Shown here: positions 49,586 through 60,809 of the stretch, one piece after another
Numbering within the stretch: position 1 is the stretch's first letter
How the letters are laid out: every line of letters starts with the position of its first letter
Notes under the pieces: generated by a model
Seen by the model: only the letters and a program-made list of their open reading frames with translations
Databases searched by the model: none
Told to the model about the DNA's origin: nothing
Assembly (NCBI GenBank): GCA_007844125.1
Contig: CM017559.1
Coordinates: 67,934,705-67,998,704 of the forward strand
Length of the DNA stretch: 64,000 nucleotides
Source: Sinonovacula constricta
Taxonomy: Eukaryota > Mollusca > Bivalvia > Cardiida > Solecurtidae
Direction of reading: 5' to 3'
Program-made: the position numbers and the translations under genes

Positions 49586-51989
49586 GAAACAAAAGGCAGA
49601 GTTATAGTTACATTCCTGTAGCAGAACGACGTTATGAAATTTTAATTGTGGGATCTATTATATGTTGGGTCTGTATAAACTAGAGGCAAGTGTACTTATA
49701 CAACACAATGCTGATATATGAATCTATCAATAAATCTTAACCAAAAGGCAGAAGAATACAAGCATACAATCCACTATATGGTGAAAGTGACCTATTCTGC
49801 TCTGGTAAAGTGGGTCAGTCCATCTTGGTTCCCCACCCCTAACCTACTCCTAAAAGTTGAAAGCAGAGTTGCATAGTTTAAATAGAGATGGTCTATTTTA
49901 CACAAAAAATATTCTCTTCTTACTTCCACCTGGCTGTCGGTCACAAAATGACTATTTTTCTGCAGCAGTTAGTACTGTGTACTGTTAGTACTGAAATTAA
50001 TTCAAGATATTGTTTTACTGGTTATTGTGCAATACCAGCAATACATTAACTGGACATTTTGAGATTGTTTTTACGGAATATTATTGTTTGAACTCTGTTA
50101 TAACTTTGATCATAGAAAAAAGTGTCATATTATGTAACTGATGACCAGTGCATTTCTTCTTCCCACCTTCACCATGTGTTGTGCCGCATGTGTTGGTGTC
50201 ATGTCTGTCATGTGTCCATTCATGATAGGTCTTCATACCTGCTTGTAATGTAGCACTTAACCTCCTTTCAATGGTGTGTACTTGAGTAATAATTTCTTTC
50301 CGGCTTATTGTGCATGAATTATATGAAAAAGAATGCAACACAGAAATATAAGCTACACATTGCTTTTATTATCTAAAATATCTAGTATTTTAAGTAAACA
50401 ATATTAACTAAACAATTAACTAAATGTTGATAATGGTTTCTGGTACTCACATATTATTGTTTGGTTAGGGTGCCGGGTTAAGCATTAGACAGAAACATTA
50501 TCTTTTTTGTTTATCAATAATCAAGTTCTTTTTCCACTTTTTAATTGATATCTGAACAATAAACATTGAACAATTTATTGTATAATACTGCTTATGTATC
50601 ATGTACATAGAGCTATTATTTATTATTCATTGGACTTATACAATGGTTTATGTAAATATAACAGGATTACTACAAACTTTCTCTGCTCTTCAATTTTCCA
50701 TCCTGGTGCTCTAACCTTTAGTCCAGTGCTACAGTTTTAGTATCAGCTCCCGGTCGTGTTTTTTGTGTGTCACCCTCCTTACTGTTCATAAATGGGTGTA
50801 TTTAATTATCAAACAGGCTGTATTTCTAAACATCTCAAAAGCTTATTGTTTAAACGACTTCAAATAATCAAAAACTTTTTCCAGTGACTGAGGTACTTTA
50901 TTTGAGATTTTGTACAGGATGTACATTCCATACTTATAAACAATAATTGTCATAAATTAACATAATAGAACATATTGTACCCAAAACAATTCGTTACTAT
51001 GACTACTGAGACGTTGACTCAATTTCTTAAAATAGAACCATCTCCAATTAAAACAATTATACAAGTTGATTTAAAATATTAGCTTACAAAAGATATTACA
51101 ATGTATATATATTTAATTGTTTCATTCTGCAAATAACCCTTGTGTTTACCAAACTTTGTGAATAATGCTTTAAACGTACTCATCTCCTTAATTCTACTTT
51201 TGTATATTTTATTCTTTTTTTTATTTGATCAGACTGCTCTATTTTAAGAGTTTACCAATTGCAAAGAAACCTTACATGGTAATAAAAATATGAATTGCAA
51301 ATAAGTGTTTGTTTCATTTGTTGATCCCCAGTTTTACAGAACTGGGATACAAACCAATAAGTTATCTCTGTTCCAAGGCCATTTACAAAAAGTGTTTATG
51401 TTTATTTTAGATAATAAATTGTGATTTCTTTCAAATAACTTCATACTCAGTTTGTTGCAGGAGAAATACATAATATGGATACCCAAATCAAACATCACAT
51501 CCCCACCCCACCAACCACTGTAACCTGGCCCCACTTTGGTACTACTTTCTCATTTCTCAGCTCAAGTTGAACACCTTAATGTATTATATCAATAAAATAA
51601 CCTTGGTAGGTTAATGGTACATATCATATAGGAATTGTACCATGTTATCACTGTAAGAGATATGCTAAGAGACAGGTTTTGCATTCGAGCAAAATCTCAA
51701 TTCTGTTAGTGGCCTTTGCCCTGTAACTATAAAACTTCTAAGCAAGATCAAAGACGCAAATTGTGATTTTTTTTAAAAATACTTAAAAATGTACTTTTGC
51801 ATTTCTTCTTTGGATAAAGGTTGCATAAACTTCTTTTTATATTTGTCTCATTTTCATTTTTTCTCTCTTCTTTGTAGCTAGCTAGCTCTGTGAATAAATA
51901 CATTACAACAGGTATGAACAAATGATAACATATATTGTACACAATGATATTGCATCCTTTTAGAAGCCATATAATTGACCTTAAATAAC

Positions 51990-52095
51990 TTTAGGAGCAC
52001 CACTAGTATTTAGCACTATAGTCCTTGTCACCAAAAGAATAATGCTCCAGCAGGGTTCGAACCTACGATCCAGTGACTGGTAGGCTTTGGTGTTA
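51990..52095 (-). mobile_element. Degenerate tRNA-like SINE head
   Basis: The minus strand has the B-box-like GGTTCGAACCC, with no clear A box. Remnant only. Confidence 0.3.
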
Positions 52096-52763
52096 ATGAT
52101 CATTGCCGGTCATTTTAAGTCCAACATTAAGTTAAAATAATCAAATACAAATTTACTGTGTTTACTATAATACTTGTAAGTGCATGACCTAAAAATCGGA
52201 CTGTAATTTGATATGTTTGTTAATGTAAAGTCTGTTAAGAACAAATTTATCAGGCTTTAAGGAAAAGTGTAAATTCACAACAGACTGGAAATTGCCTGAT
52301 TGGGATCTGCACTATTTTCTGCCAAGCAAGATATCACATCAACTATACATTTATTTCTGAGCAAGTTACTATTTTTTATTACTGAAGCTAATATATTAAC
52401 ATAATATAAAAATGGTTACGACTCAAAATATTTAATAGCCGATATTAAAATCAATAAATATCCCAGTTGTTATTGACTGTGAAACATTGTTGTGCAGGAT
52501 TTGCTAGAACAACCAGTTACATTCCATACAGAACACCTCCTTCAGATGATTGACCAGGTCTGGAGTCAAACTAACAAAAGAAAGCGGCAGAAGGATCCAT
52601 GTTCCTGTACACAGTCTGCTAAAATATGGACTTTTTTCTCTTTCAAGGCCTTATTTTGTAATAACAATAATAAAAAAACAGCAGATTTCTATAAAATTTA
52701 TATGCGGCGGGCGATATCAGGAATAACAAAACAGACATTAATTTAATTGTAAAATGTCATTTA

Positions 52764-53032
52764 TTAACCATTTACACCAAAAGACTCCACCCTTTTCTCC
52801 AATGGCACTGTGTCTTTATCACTCTGCAGATTGTTGCCATTAATATCATCACCATCACTCGCAGTTGTTTCACCGCTGGTTGTAACTGCATCTCCCCGTG
52901 TCTGTGTGCAGGTCTCTGAATCACTGCAGTCTTCCTCCTCCTCCTCCTCCTCATCCGTATCATCATCATTGTCACCTAGATCACCATCACCTGTTGGCAG
53001 TAAACCTTTCTCTTGAAGACGTAAAAATGTTC
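52764..53032 (-). CDS. C9orf85: C9orf85 homologue exon 4, acidic C-terminus
   Basis: Acceptor TATTTCAG. It reads TFLRLQEKGLLPTGDGDLGD, then an Asp/Glu run and a Ser/Thr-rich tail ending SFGVNG and TAA. The acidic tail matches the acidic C-terminus of the human protein in character only. Confidence 0.75.
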
Positions 53033-56000
53033 CTGAAATAAATATTGATTACATTATATTAAAATGTTAACCTAACAGTTAAATGTAAAGAAGAAGATCA
53101 AAGAATGCTTGTATACTTCTTATAAACAATGGTTTGTCCACATGTAACATACAATTTAGAACATGACGAGAGTTGTAGGATGAGTCTCAACAAGAAGGAG
53201 AACTGTAACTCAAGGTCAGTCAATACTTCAATATCTACTATGCACCTGGTCATTTTAAACAGTACAAAATAAAAAATTTAACATTTGACAATTCCAAACT
53301 AATTATAATTCATCACAACAAAAAATCCAGGTGAAAATGATTCCAGTAAAAGTACAGCATTAAACTTCAAAATCAAAATTGATGCAAAATAGAGAATGTT
53401 TGAACCAATCTTCAGATGACTGATATACATTTAGTGTTAAAGGGGAAAAAACTCCTCTAATATCCATCTAATCATTACCATTATTGGGCAGTCCGATAAC
53501 GCGGTTACTTCCGGCCTTAATTTCAAAGGGAGGCTACTCACCGCTGAGCCTCTGGGGACTAAGTAAAAAAAAAAGATGGCGGACAAGGATGAAGAAATCA
53601 CCGAAGCCTGTGTAAACAACTTAGAATTGGACCATTTCAAGCTAACAGATTTGAAAAAGTACCTGGCGAATCGTCATTTGAATGAATATGGAAGAAAATG
53701 TCAGCTAATCGAGCAAATTACCGGCGCTCACAAGCTAGATATTACTGGCAATTACGAATTGAAAAGGAGAGACCAACTCGAGAAGAAGTAGTAACATTTT
53801 ACCCTCCCTGGTAATGGGTCGCCCTTGATTGGTAACATCACCCTTGATCGGTAACATGTCACCATCGGATATAAGTTTATACGTCAAGCAAAAATGTATA
53901 CTTGTTAACTTATTTATAATTATTTCAACACCATTCACAGCAATTTGTATTTGTTTCCATTGGTTTCATATGCATTATGGTTACTTCAGATATAAATAAA
54001 ATGCGTTAAATGAAGGTGAAAAATGATGTCAAGTAAAGTATATATTTAATTTAATTTGTTATATAGTGTATAATATATATAATATTTTATAAGATATGCA
54101 ATATGCATACAAACACAATTAGTTGGTTGCTGTCTTCGTCAACTTCTTCATGGTGCATTGTGATAGAGCTAGCGTATGTTGCAAGACTGAATCACACACT
54201 AACTAGTCTATTAATTGCAAGCACTTATATAAGTCTATGACGGCTAACATCATTTAAGATCACAGTGACTAATTATCAATCAAGATTAGTGCTAACGCTA
54301 TCATCACATTAATGACTGTAGGCAAACATCAATTAACGATCACACACTGACCAATTTATTAATTTTAATTTTATATACGTCTATGTCTGTAAACATTAAT
54401 TAAGATCACAATGACTAATTATCAATCAAGATTGGTGCTAATGCTATCATGAAAATATAATAATTTACAATGCTACTAATACGATGTTTATAATAATAAA
54501 GAATAAGAAGACAAAGGAAGCATAAATTTAATGGTGATGAAATAATAAAAAAGAAAGCAACAAGTTTACATTTTTTTTACTTAATTTCTTAAGATTTAAG
54601 GGTGAAGGGTGGCGTATACACTTATATCAGAAGTGCTCATAATGTATATGAAGACGAAAAAAACAGATACAATGTGAATGGTTATAAATAAATTAACTAA
54701 TTTACTATTTTTTGCTTGATGCATACACTCATATCCGAAGGCAACATATTATAAAGCAAGGACGCATTGATACTTATCTAGGGCAAGCTGTTACCGATCA
54801 AGGGCGACCCGATACCAGTTAAGAGAGGGCCAAGTGTTATAATACCATCCAAATATGTCGCAGTCGTTTGTTTTGAGGAAATCGATGCAATGAAACAGTT
54901 CTGTTTTCGACCACCTTCCCGTTATAAACACCTTTACATATGCAGCAACATTCCGGTGATTTCCATTTTTGTTTTGTTTCTTTCTTTAATTCACTTTCCA
55001 TATCACTCGATGTTTGTGTTATACACGCTGATAAAATTTCTAATTATTCCCTGGAAGTTTTAATCAACGTAAGTGTGCATGCTCATTCGTAGAGTACTCA
55101 AGGGCAGACAACTTAGTTATTAGAATGCCCGATAGCAAGGGCACTAATTCCTATGGATGGTTGTTCAGGTAATTGTGGAGTTTTGTACAAAAACTGAAAA
55201 AAATATGAAAAAAGGTAGCAGAAGAAATGTGGACAAAACTGAGTCCACAGATGGCAACTGTTTGTACCACACATTTAAAAAGGGGCAATAACTCCTACAT
55301 CGTATATAAGATCTAACAAAGTACCACAATAAGTCCCTTGCTCTGAACAGGATTTGAGCACACACAGTAAAAGACTTAGCAGTTAGAAGAGTTACAAATT
55401 GGTTACTTTATCACTACGACATGGATGCTCTCTACAAGACAAAACTTTACCAAAGTTCAAAGGAAAGCTGTTACTCTATTTTACTTACTTCGTTTTCTTT
55501 CTGGCAACATTTGCAGCTCCATCTGCAACTCACTGTCCTGCCTAGCTTGTTCTGCACTAGACAGACTGGGTCTGTGAAGAAACAGCATTGGTATATTTAC
55601 AAAAGTCACAACAATAACATTTAGTAACAAGACAGCTCCCAGCAAGAGCTGGCTCATCTAAATTACACTATCTGTCTAGGCATTATCAATCCATGTTTAG
55701 CTGGCTAAGTTAAGATACTTGGTGAAATTTTCAGTTGACAATGCCTCAGCTAAGTTCTATACATTACAAAATTAGAAGCTGGACAATAATGGTTTGTAGC
55801 ATATACAATATGCCTTAAGGCTGTCATTGATTCTATTTCATTTGTATATAATATATAATATTTATATATTAATAAACAAATATACAGTATTTATATATTA
55901 ATAAACAAATATCAATAACATAGAAACAATTCTACTTTAAGTTAACCATTGTATAACGAGTTAGTTTCTTGTATATTATATCTTGTTCCTATCATAACTC

Positions 56001-59000
56001 TTCATAAATATGGTTCAGTAAACTCCAGTAGAAACAAAGAATGATAATTCTACTCACTTGTTTTAATCAGTACCATTAACTTTCCCAAGGGCCTTTTAAC
56101 ATTTTATTCTCCTTAAAAACTAAGTTTCAAATCATACCAGAAGATATGTTCAATTAGTAAAGTTAAAAAAAACACACACAAAAACGTACACCATTTACTG
56201 CAAAGATCTTCAACACAAACATACCGGTATATACATACTGTAAACAGTCAACAGTCTTACTCCTTTTGAAGAATTTAAAGCAAGAATTGTAATGAGTTTG
56301 TTAAATAATAAAAATAATAACTAGTCAGCGGACACGACATATTGTCTAATAATTGATTGTATGTAAATTTGAAGACTTAATGGGGCATAACTTTGTCAAA
56401 ATGCAATACAGAGTTATGAAACTTGACCTGCCTATCCTAATTGTGACACTTCATATATATTTTAAGTTTCAAGCAAATACTTTTTCTAGTTTCAGAAATA
56501 TTCAAATATTTTTCTAGTTTCAGAAATATTCAAATGCATGTTAAAATTTAAGAATATTTTCTAAGTCAATTTTTGACCTTCAAGTGTGACCTTGACCTTA
56601 AGCCGGCAAAAGAGTAACATGGGTTCTGCACATCCCCTTGTTGAGGTGAACATTTGAGCCAAGATTAAAGAAAATCTTTCAATTAGTGTAGGACTTACAG
56701 AGCGGACACAACATAATGTCTAATATTTGATTGTTTGATATTTGACCTTCAATTGTGACCTTGACCTTGAGCTGACACATGGGCAATATGGGTTCTGCAC
56801 ATCCCCTTGTTGAGGTGAACATTTCAGCCAAGTTTGAAGAAAATCCTTCAATTGGTATAGGATTTATAGAGCAGACACGATAATGGAGACAGACGGACGG
56901 ACAAGGGGAATCCATTATAGCCCCCCCCCCCCTTTCCCACATTTTGTGGTGGGGGTATAATAATGCACTATATTTTGTGTTTTTGTTGGCATATGCAATA
57001 AACATGTCTACAGTCTTCCAAAACTTAAAACAATAATAACTGAACAGAGCTACATACAGATTATTGTCATTAACACAGTAATAACACCTATAGGTTTTAA
57101 CATCTGGACAATTCTTATGTCATTTTCTGGCCAAACATTCTGATGTTTTGAAGCATGTATCTATTGAAACAAAATTGGCAATACATCAAAATCAATAGAA
57201 TCAACAACAGCCCTTACTAAAAAAAAAAATATTGTCTTTTCTTACTTTATCATTAACAGCCCTAATTATAAAAAAAATATTGTCTTTCCTTACTTTATCA
57301 TTAACAGCCCTAATTATAAAAAAAATATATTGTCTTTTCTTACTTTATCATTAACAGCCCTAATTATATAAAAAAAATATTGTCTTTCCTTACTTTATCA
57401 TTAACAGCCCTAATTATAAAAAAAAAATATTGTCTTTTCTTACTTTATCATTAACAGCCCTAATTATAAAAAAATATTGTCTTTCCTTACTTTATCATTA
57501 ACAGCCCTAATTATAAAAAAAAAAATATTGTCTTTTCTTACTTTATCATTAACAGCTCTAATTATAAAAAAATATTGTCTTTCCTTACTTTATCATTAAC
57601 AGCCCTAATTATAAAAAAAAATATTGTCTTTTCTTACTTTATCATTAACAGCCCTAATTATAAAAAAAATATTGTCTTTTCTTACTTTATCATTAACAGC
57701 CCTAATTATAAAAAAAATATTGTCTTTCCTTACTTTATCATTAACAGCCCTAATTATAAAAAAAATATTGTCTTTCCTTACTTTATCATTAACAGCCCTA
57801 ATTATAAAAAAAATATTGTCTTTCCTTACTTTATCATTAACAGCCCTAATTATAAAAAAAAATATTGTCTTTCCTTACTTTATCATTAACAGCCCTAATT
57901 ATAAAAAAAAAATATTGTCTTTCCTTACTTTATCATTAACAGCCCTAATTATAAAAAAAAATATTGTCTTTCCTTACTTTATCATTAACAGCCCTAATTA
58001 TAAAAAAAAAATATTGTCTTTCCTTACTTTATCATTAACAGCCCTAATTATAGAAAAAAATATTGTCTTTCCTTACTTTATCATTAACAGCCCTAATTAT
58101 AAAAAAAAAATATTGTCTTTTCTTACTTTATCATTAACAGCAGCTAATTATAAAAAAAAAAAAAATATTGTCTTTCCTTACTTTATCATTAACAGCCCTA
58201 ATTATAGAAAAAAATATTGTCTTTCCTTACTTTATCATTAACAGCCCTAATTATAAAAAAAAAATATTGTCTTTCCTTACTTTATCATTAACAGCCCTAA
58301 TTATAAAAAAAATATTGTCTTTCCTTACTTTATCATTAACAGCCCTAATTATAAAAAAAATATTGTCTTTCCTTACTTTATCATCAACAGCCCTAATTAT
58401 AAAAATAATCTATTGTCTTTCCTTACTTGATCAACTCCTTTTTATCCCCACACTTTGCACACTTGTTCTCAGTGGCACTACACTCCTGGCAGTAAACATG
58501 GTAGGCATGTCTTACTGTTTTTTTCTTACACACCACACTGCAACAGATACATGAGCTTTGTTAAGAAAAAATGTTAATAACAAAATAACCAAGGCATGAC
58601 ATTTAAGATGGTATCTGAGAGTTTGGACCAAACATATTTTCATTAAACATCTTAATAAACTATTACCAGAACAGATCTCACAAAATGTTAAAGGATGTAT
58701 GAAAAGTGAACCGTAATGCCACAATCGTTATTACAAACATGTATTTCCTATCTGAGCAAGGCTGCACAGTTTTATACTAAGAAAACCATGTGACCACATC
58801 AAACACAATCGTTCTTATACATAGATTTGAAATTAATGCTCTAAAAATGAGATACAGTTGAAAATCATCAAAGGTTAGGCTAAAGTAAGATTGTTTCTGC
58901 AGAAATTATGCAAAATACCCCAAAGAGAGGTCAGGTATTGTTAGATATGATATATATATGCAACTGTAAGATAACATCTTCAACAATCAGTTGACGGAAT

Positions 59001-60581
59001 AAATTAATATAAACTGTCCTTTTTATTTTCCTTATATAACTTTACCTTTGTAACATAGGGAGAAAAATGTGCAGCCAGTCCGGGACTCGAACCCGGGACA
59101 CTTCGCTTACAGGGCGTATGCTCTACCAACTGAGCTAACCGGACCCCTTACACATTCTCTCCCTATCACCAGGCTACATACACCCCGGGCAACTTGAAAT
59201 TCGTCCTTGAATTTCCACAGACCGTATGCTCTACATACAACTCATAAGCAACTCAAACACTTGAGTACTGTAATGACCGCAAGTCGTTTACGTTGGGCGC
59301 CAATGTAACATAGGGAGAAAAATGTGCAGCCAGTCCGGGACTCAAACCCGGGACACTTCGCTTACAGGGCGAGTGCTCTACCGACTGAGCTAACCGGACC
59401 GCTTACACATTCTCTCCCTATCACCCGGCTACACCTTTAAACACAAAGTAAAAAGAAAATCATGGTTATAATCATAAAGTCTACTTTGGCATCTCAGAAG
59501 GCAACCTGTCAAAGAGCATGTGGTGTTGTTGACCCGTGCACTAGTCAAGACAATGTAACAGTTTTTTTAACTTAAATAAATTAAATTTGGAAAGTTGTAC
59601 TCCTTTACTACTTCAATAATATTGTTTGCTAAGAGTCTTAGGAAAGAAAAGCTTAGCAGGTCCATTCATATACCACCTCACACCTTCACAAACCAGAAAC
59701 CCGCATGCCAGAATGAAATAACAACATATTTATTGGTTACAACCTTGGAAAAATTTAATTAAAGTTAGTGATTTAATTAGCGACTCGATATTTTAAAGCG
59801 CCTTAACAATTTTGTTAACGGCCATTAAGAGGCGCACAATTAGTGCCAACAGAAATCATATGCATTTGATTTCTAAAAAAGTTGTTTGTTTTAAGCGACT
59901 TTATGTTTCTGCCTGTTTAGGGCAAAACAGCATGTGTTCATGTTTATGTGAGGTAATAATTTAACGACGAAATGTGACTGTAGAGAGTAATACTTTCGTA
60001 AAATTCTTGGATATTACACGTAACTGACAGCAAGAAGTTAAAACTTAAATCCACCATATAACTGATATGGGAGGGGGCTTACATCAGCCTTTTCATTTTG
60101 GCAGGGGGAAGGGCAAATGTCCAGCCTTTATATTTGATACGGGGGCAAATGTCCAGTCTGCTATTACAGGGGGCAAATGTCTGGAGGGCAATTATCCAGG
60201 AGGGCAAATGTCTGTAAATTGAATAGTATTGAGTATGTGATTACCAAGGGTGCTTTATTTCAAAGGAATCAGTAATAAAGTTCAATGTTATTACTTACAA
60301 AACATTTCAAGTCAAATTAACTAACTTTAGTTATGATTACAATCAAGACATAATAACTGTACAATCTCTTACCATGTTTTGGGCTGAGTAAGTGGCTTGT
60401 ATTTCTTGTACTTGATCTTCCAGTCAATTACTTCTTTACACCGACTACACACACCGGATATTTCAGTGGTAACAATTTTTTGTGTTTGTTTACTTGTATC
60501 GTGGTAGACATTTTTCCACGCTCTCTTATTGACGTGCTTTGGTGGTCCAGTTTTCTTAACATTTCCCCTCTGAGTACTCAT
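52764..60581 (-). CDS. C9orf85: C9orf85 homologue, four exons, about 218 residues
   Basis: Exon order on the minus strand: 60581-60373, 58537-58427, 55556-55489 and 53032-52764, all GT-AG with matching phases. The N-terminus MSTQRGNVKKTGPPKHVNKR, then GVCSRCKEVIDWKIKYKKYK, matches human C9orf85 (MSSQKGNV, then CQRCKEVLEWRVKYSKYK). Four cysteine pairs follow: CSRC, CVVC, CQEC and CAKC, consistent with a zinc-binding module. The C-terminus is acidic (DNDDDTDEEEEEEE then EDCSDSETC) and somewhat longer than the human 179 residues. The function of this family is not known to me. It is convergent with DAPK. AATAAA overlaps the stop codon (52760-52765). The exact acceptor of exon 3 was chosen by phase. 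Confidence 0.88.
53484..55132 (-). mobile_element. TA-flanked TIR DNA transposon, non-autonomous copy B (C9orf85 intron 3)
   Basis: Same element as the one at 39690-41569, in inverted orientation, 1,649 bp. TIRs TTGGGCAGTCCGATAA and TTATTAGAATGCCCGA, TA on both sides. The internal strings CGCCCTTGATTGGTAACA and their inverted copies are shared. The THAP-like remnant is at its right end on the minus strand (about 54850-55010). Confidence 0.85.
53576..53791 (+). pseudogene. Transposon-derived SAP-domain-like ORF (fragment)
   Basis: 71 residues, MADKDEEITEACVNNLELDH then FKLTDLKKYLANRHLNEYGR and KCQLIEQI. The L-x3-DLKKYL-x3-L-x3-G-x4-LIEQI pattern fits a SAP DNA-binding motif. It lies just inside the left TIR of the transposon. 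It is probably the N-terminus of the element's accessory protein, with the rest deleted. Confidence 0.6.
55489..55556 (-). CDS. C9orf85: C9orf85 homologue exon 3 (probable)
   Basis: AEQARQDSELQMELQMLPER then KR, donor CGAA|GTAAGT. The acceptor is CTGTCTCTAG at 55557, chosen because it keeps phase with both neighbours. The better-looking upstream CACAG (exon start 55573) would break the frame. Confidence 0.6.
56325..56960 (+). repeat. Dispersed repeat with internal duplication and TGACCTTGACCTT motifs
   Basis: Two copies about 370 bp apart (AGCGGACACxACATAxTGTCTA at 56326 and 56699), each with TGTGACCTTGACCTTxAGC and GGTTCTGCACATCCCCTTGT. It ends GACAGACGGACGGACAAGGG, followed by a C-run. A family I associate with molluscs. 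Confidence 0.7.
57205..58426 (-). repeat. 48-bp minisatellite starting at the exon-2 donor of the C9orf85 homologue
   Basis: On the minus strand the intron starts GTAAGGAAAGACAATAGATT, and each unit repeats GTAAGGAAAGACAATATTTT then TATAATTAGGGCTGTTAATG and ATAAA. About 25 units. Length differences come from the A/T homopolymer. Confidence 0.93.
58427..58537 (-). CDS. C9orf85: C9orf85 homologue exon 2 (zinc-binding core)
   Basis: Acceptor CTGTTGCAG, donor TCAA|GTAAGG. It reads VVCKKKTVRHAYHVYCQECS then ENKCAKCGDKKELI. Human has CVKCLQKTVKDSYHIMCRPC and CAKCGKKEDI. The donor and first intron bases are the start of a 48-bp tandem array. Confidence 0.92.
59049..59433 (-). mobile_element. TRIM-like miniature LTR element with tRNA-like sequences in both LTRs
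   Basis: Two 130-bp direct repeats (59049-59178 and 59304-59433), TGTA...TACA ends, flanked by CCTT on both sides (59045-59048, 59434-59437). On the minus strand, one base after the first LTR, lies TGGCGCCCAACGT, complementary to the last 13 nt of tRNA-Lys(CUU) with CCA: a classical primer binding site. The internal part is only 125 bp and non-coding. Each LTR contains, in the same orientation, A box TAGCTCAGTYGG and B box GGTTYGAGTCC. Confidence 0.85.
59074..59145 (-). other. tRNA-Thr(UGU)-like sequence within the TRIM LTR (not a tRNA gene)
   Basis: D and T arms are good (GCTC/GAGC, CCGGG/CCCGG) and the anticodon loop is CCTGTAA, but the acceptor stem does not pair and the anticodon stem has a mismatch. 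A second copy lies at 59329-59400 (minus), with the B box altered to GGTTTGAGTCC. It is likely retained as an internal Pol III promoter. Confidence 0.7.
60095..60215 (+). repeat. Short imperfect GGGGGCAAATGTCCAG repeats
   Basis: Four to five copies of GGGCAAATGTCxxG spaced 25-40 bp. Confidence 0.6.
60373..60581 (-). CDS. C9orf85: C9orf85 homologue exon 1
   Basis: ATG at 60581-60579. 69 codons plus TG, donor ATG|GTAAGA. It contains the first CxxC (CSRC) and the conserved KxKYKKYKPL. Confidence 0.92.
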
Positions 60582-60589
60582 TTTATTTT

Positions 60590-60800
60590 TAAACCATCAA
60601 AACAGTTATTTAAATGATAAAATGTGTCATTTCACAGACAACGTGCAATTTGACTTGTTTAAACTGTCCCACACTAACGAAACCTTAAAGCTATTCGGCA
60701 ATAATGCTGACAAGTGATAATGGCGGCTCCAAGATCGCGGCGCTACGGCCCCACGCACTGGGTGGAGTGTTCCGATCACAAATAACTAAATCTTTTCTTC
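60590..60800. promoter_or_regulatory. GC-rich probable promoter of the C9orf85 homologue, possibly bidirectional
   Basis: A CpG-containing island in AT-rich DNA lies just upstream of the C9orf85 ATG. The sequence ATAATGGCGGCTCC (about 60718-60731) holds a YY1-like core (CCGCCAT on the minus strand). On the plus strand an ATG at 60720 opens 21 codons (MAAPRSRRYGPTHWVECSDH), which could be the first exon of the plus-strand gene seen at 63.1 kb. Confidence 0.45.
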
Positions 60801-60809
60801 GTCTTTTTG

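Larger units (their letters stand above)
45910..52760. other. Intergenic region between the convergent DAPK and C9orf85 genes
   Basis: AT-rich DNA with no exon I can support. It contains the SINE and short tandem fragments listed separately. Confidence 0.6.

Noticed and set aside
52489..52746. Possible terminal plus-strand exon (DLLEQPVTFHTEHLLQMIDQ onward) after GTTGTGCAG
   Set aside because: Open frame with an acceptor, but a poor pyrimidine tract, no recognisable homology and no upstream exon partner. Insufficient support.
55489..55573. Longer exon 3 of the C9orf85 homologue from acceptor CACAG at 55574
   Set aside because: A better-looking acceptor, but its 85 bases put exons 3 and 4 out of frame and lead to a stop. 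The 55556 start keeps phase with both neighbours.
57575..58554. Plus-strand frames of 104-205 residues (FLTLSLTALIIKK repeats)
   Set aside because: Translations of the 48-bp array, antisense to the C9orf85 homologue.
59074..59400. Two functional tRNA-Thr(UGU) genes
   Set aside because: Acceptor stems do not pair, and both copies sit at the same place inside identical LTR-like repeats. Better explained as the Pol III module of a TRIM.
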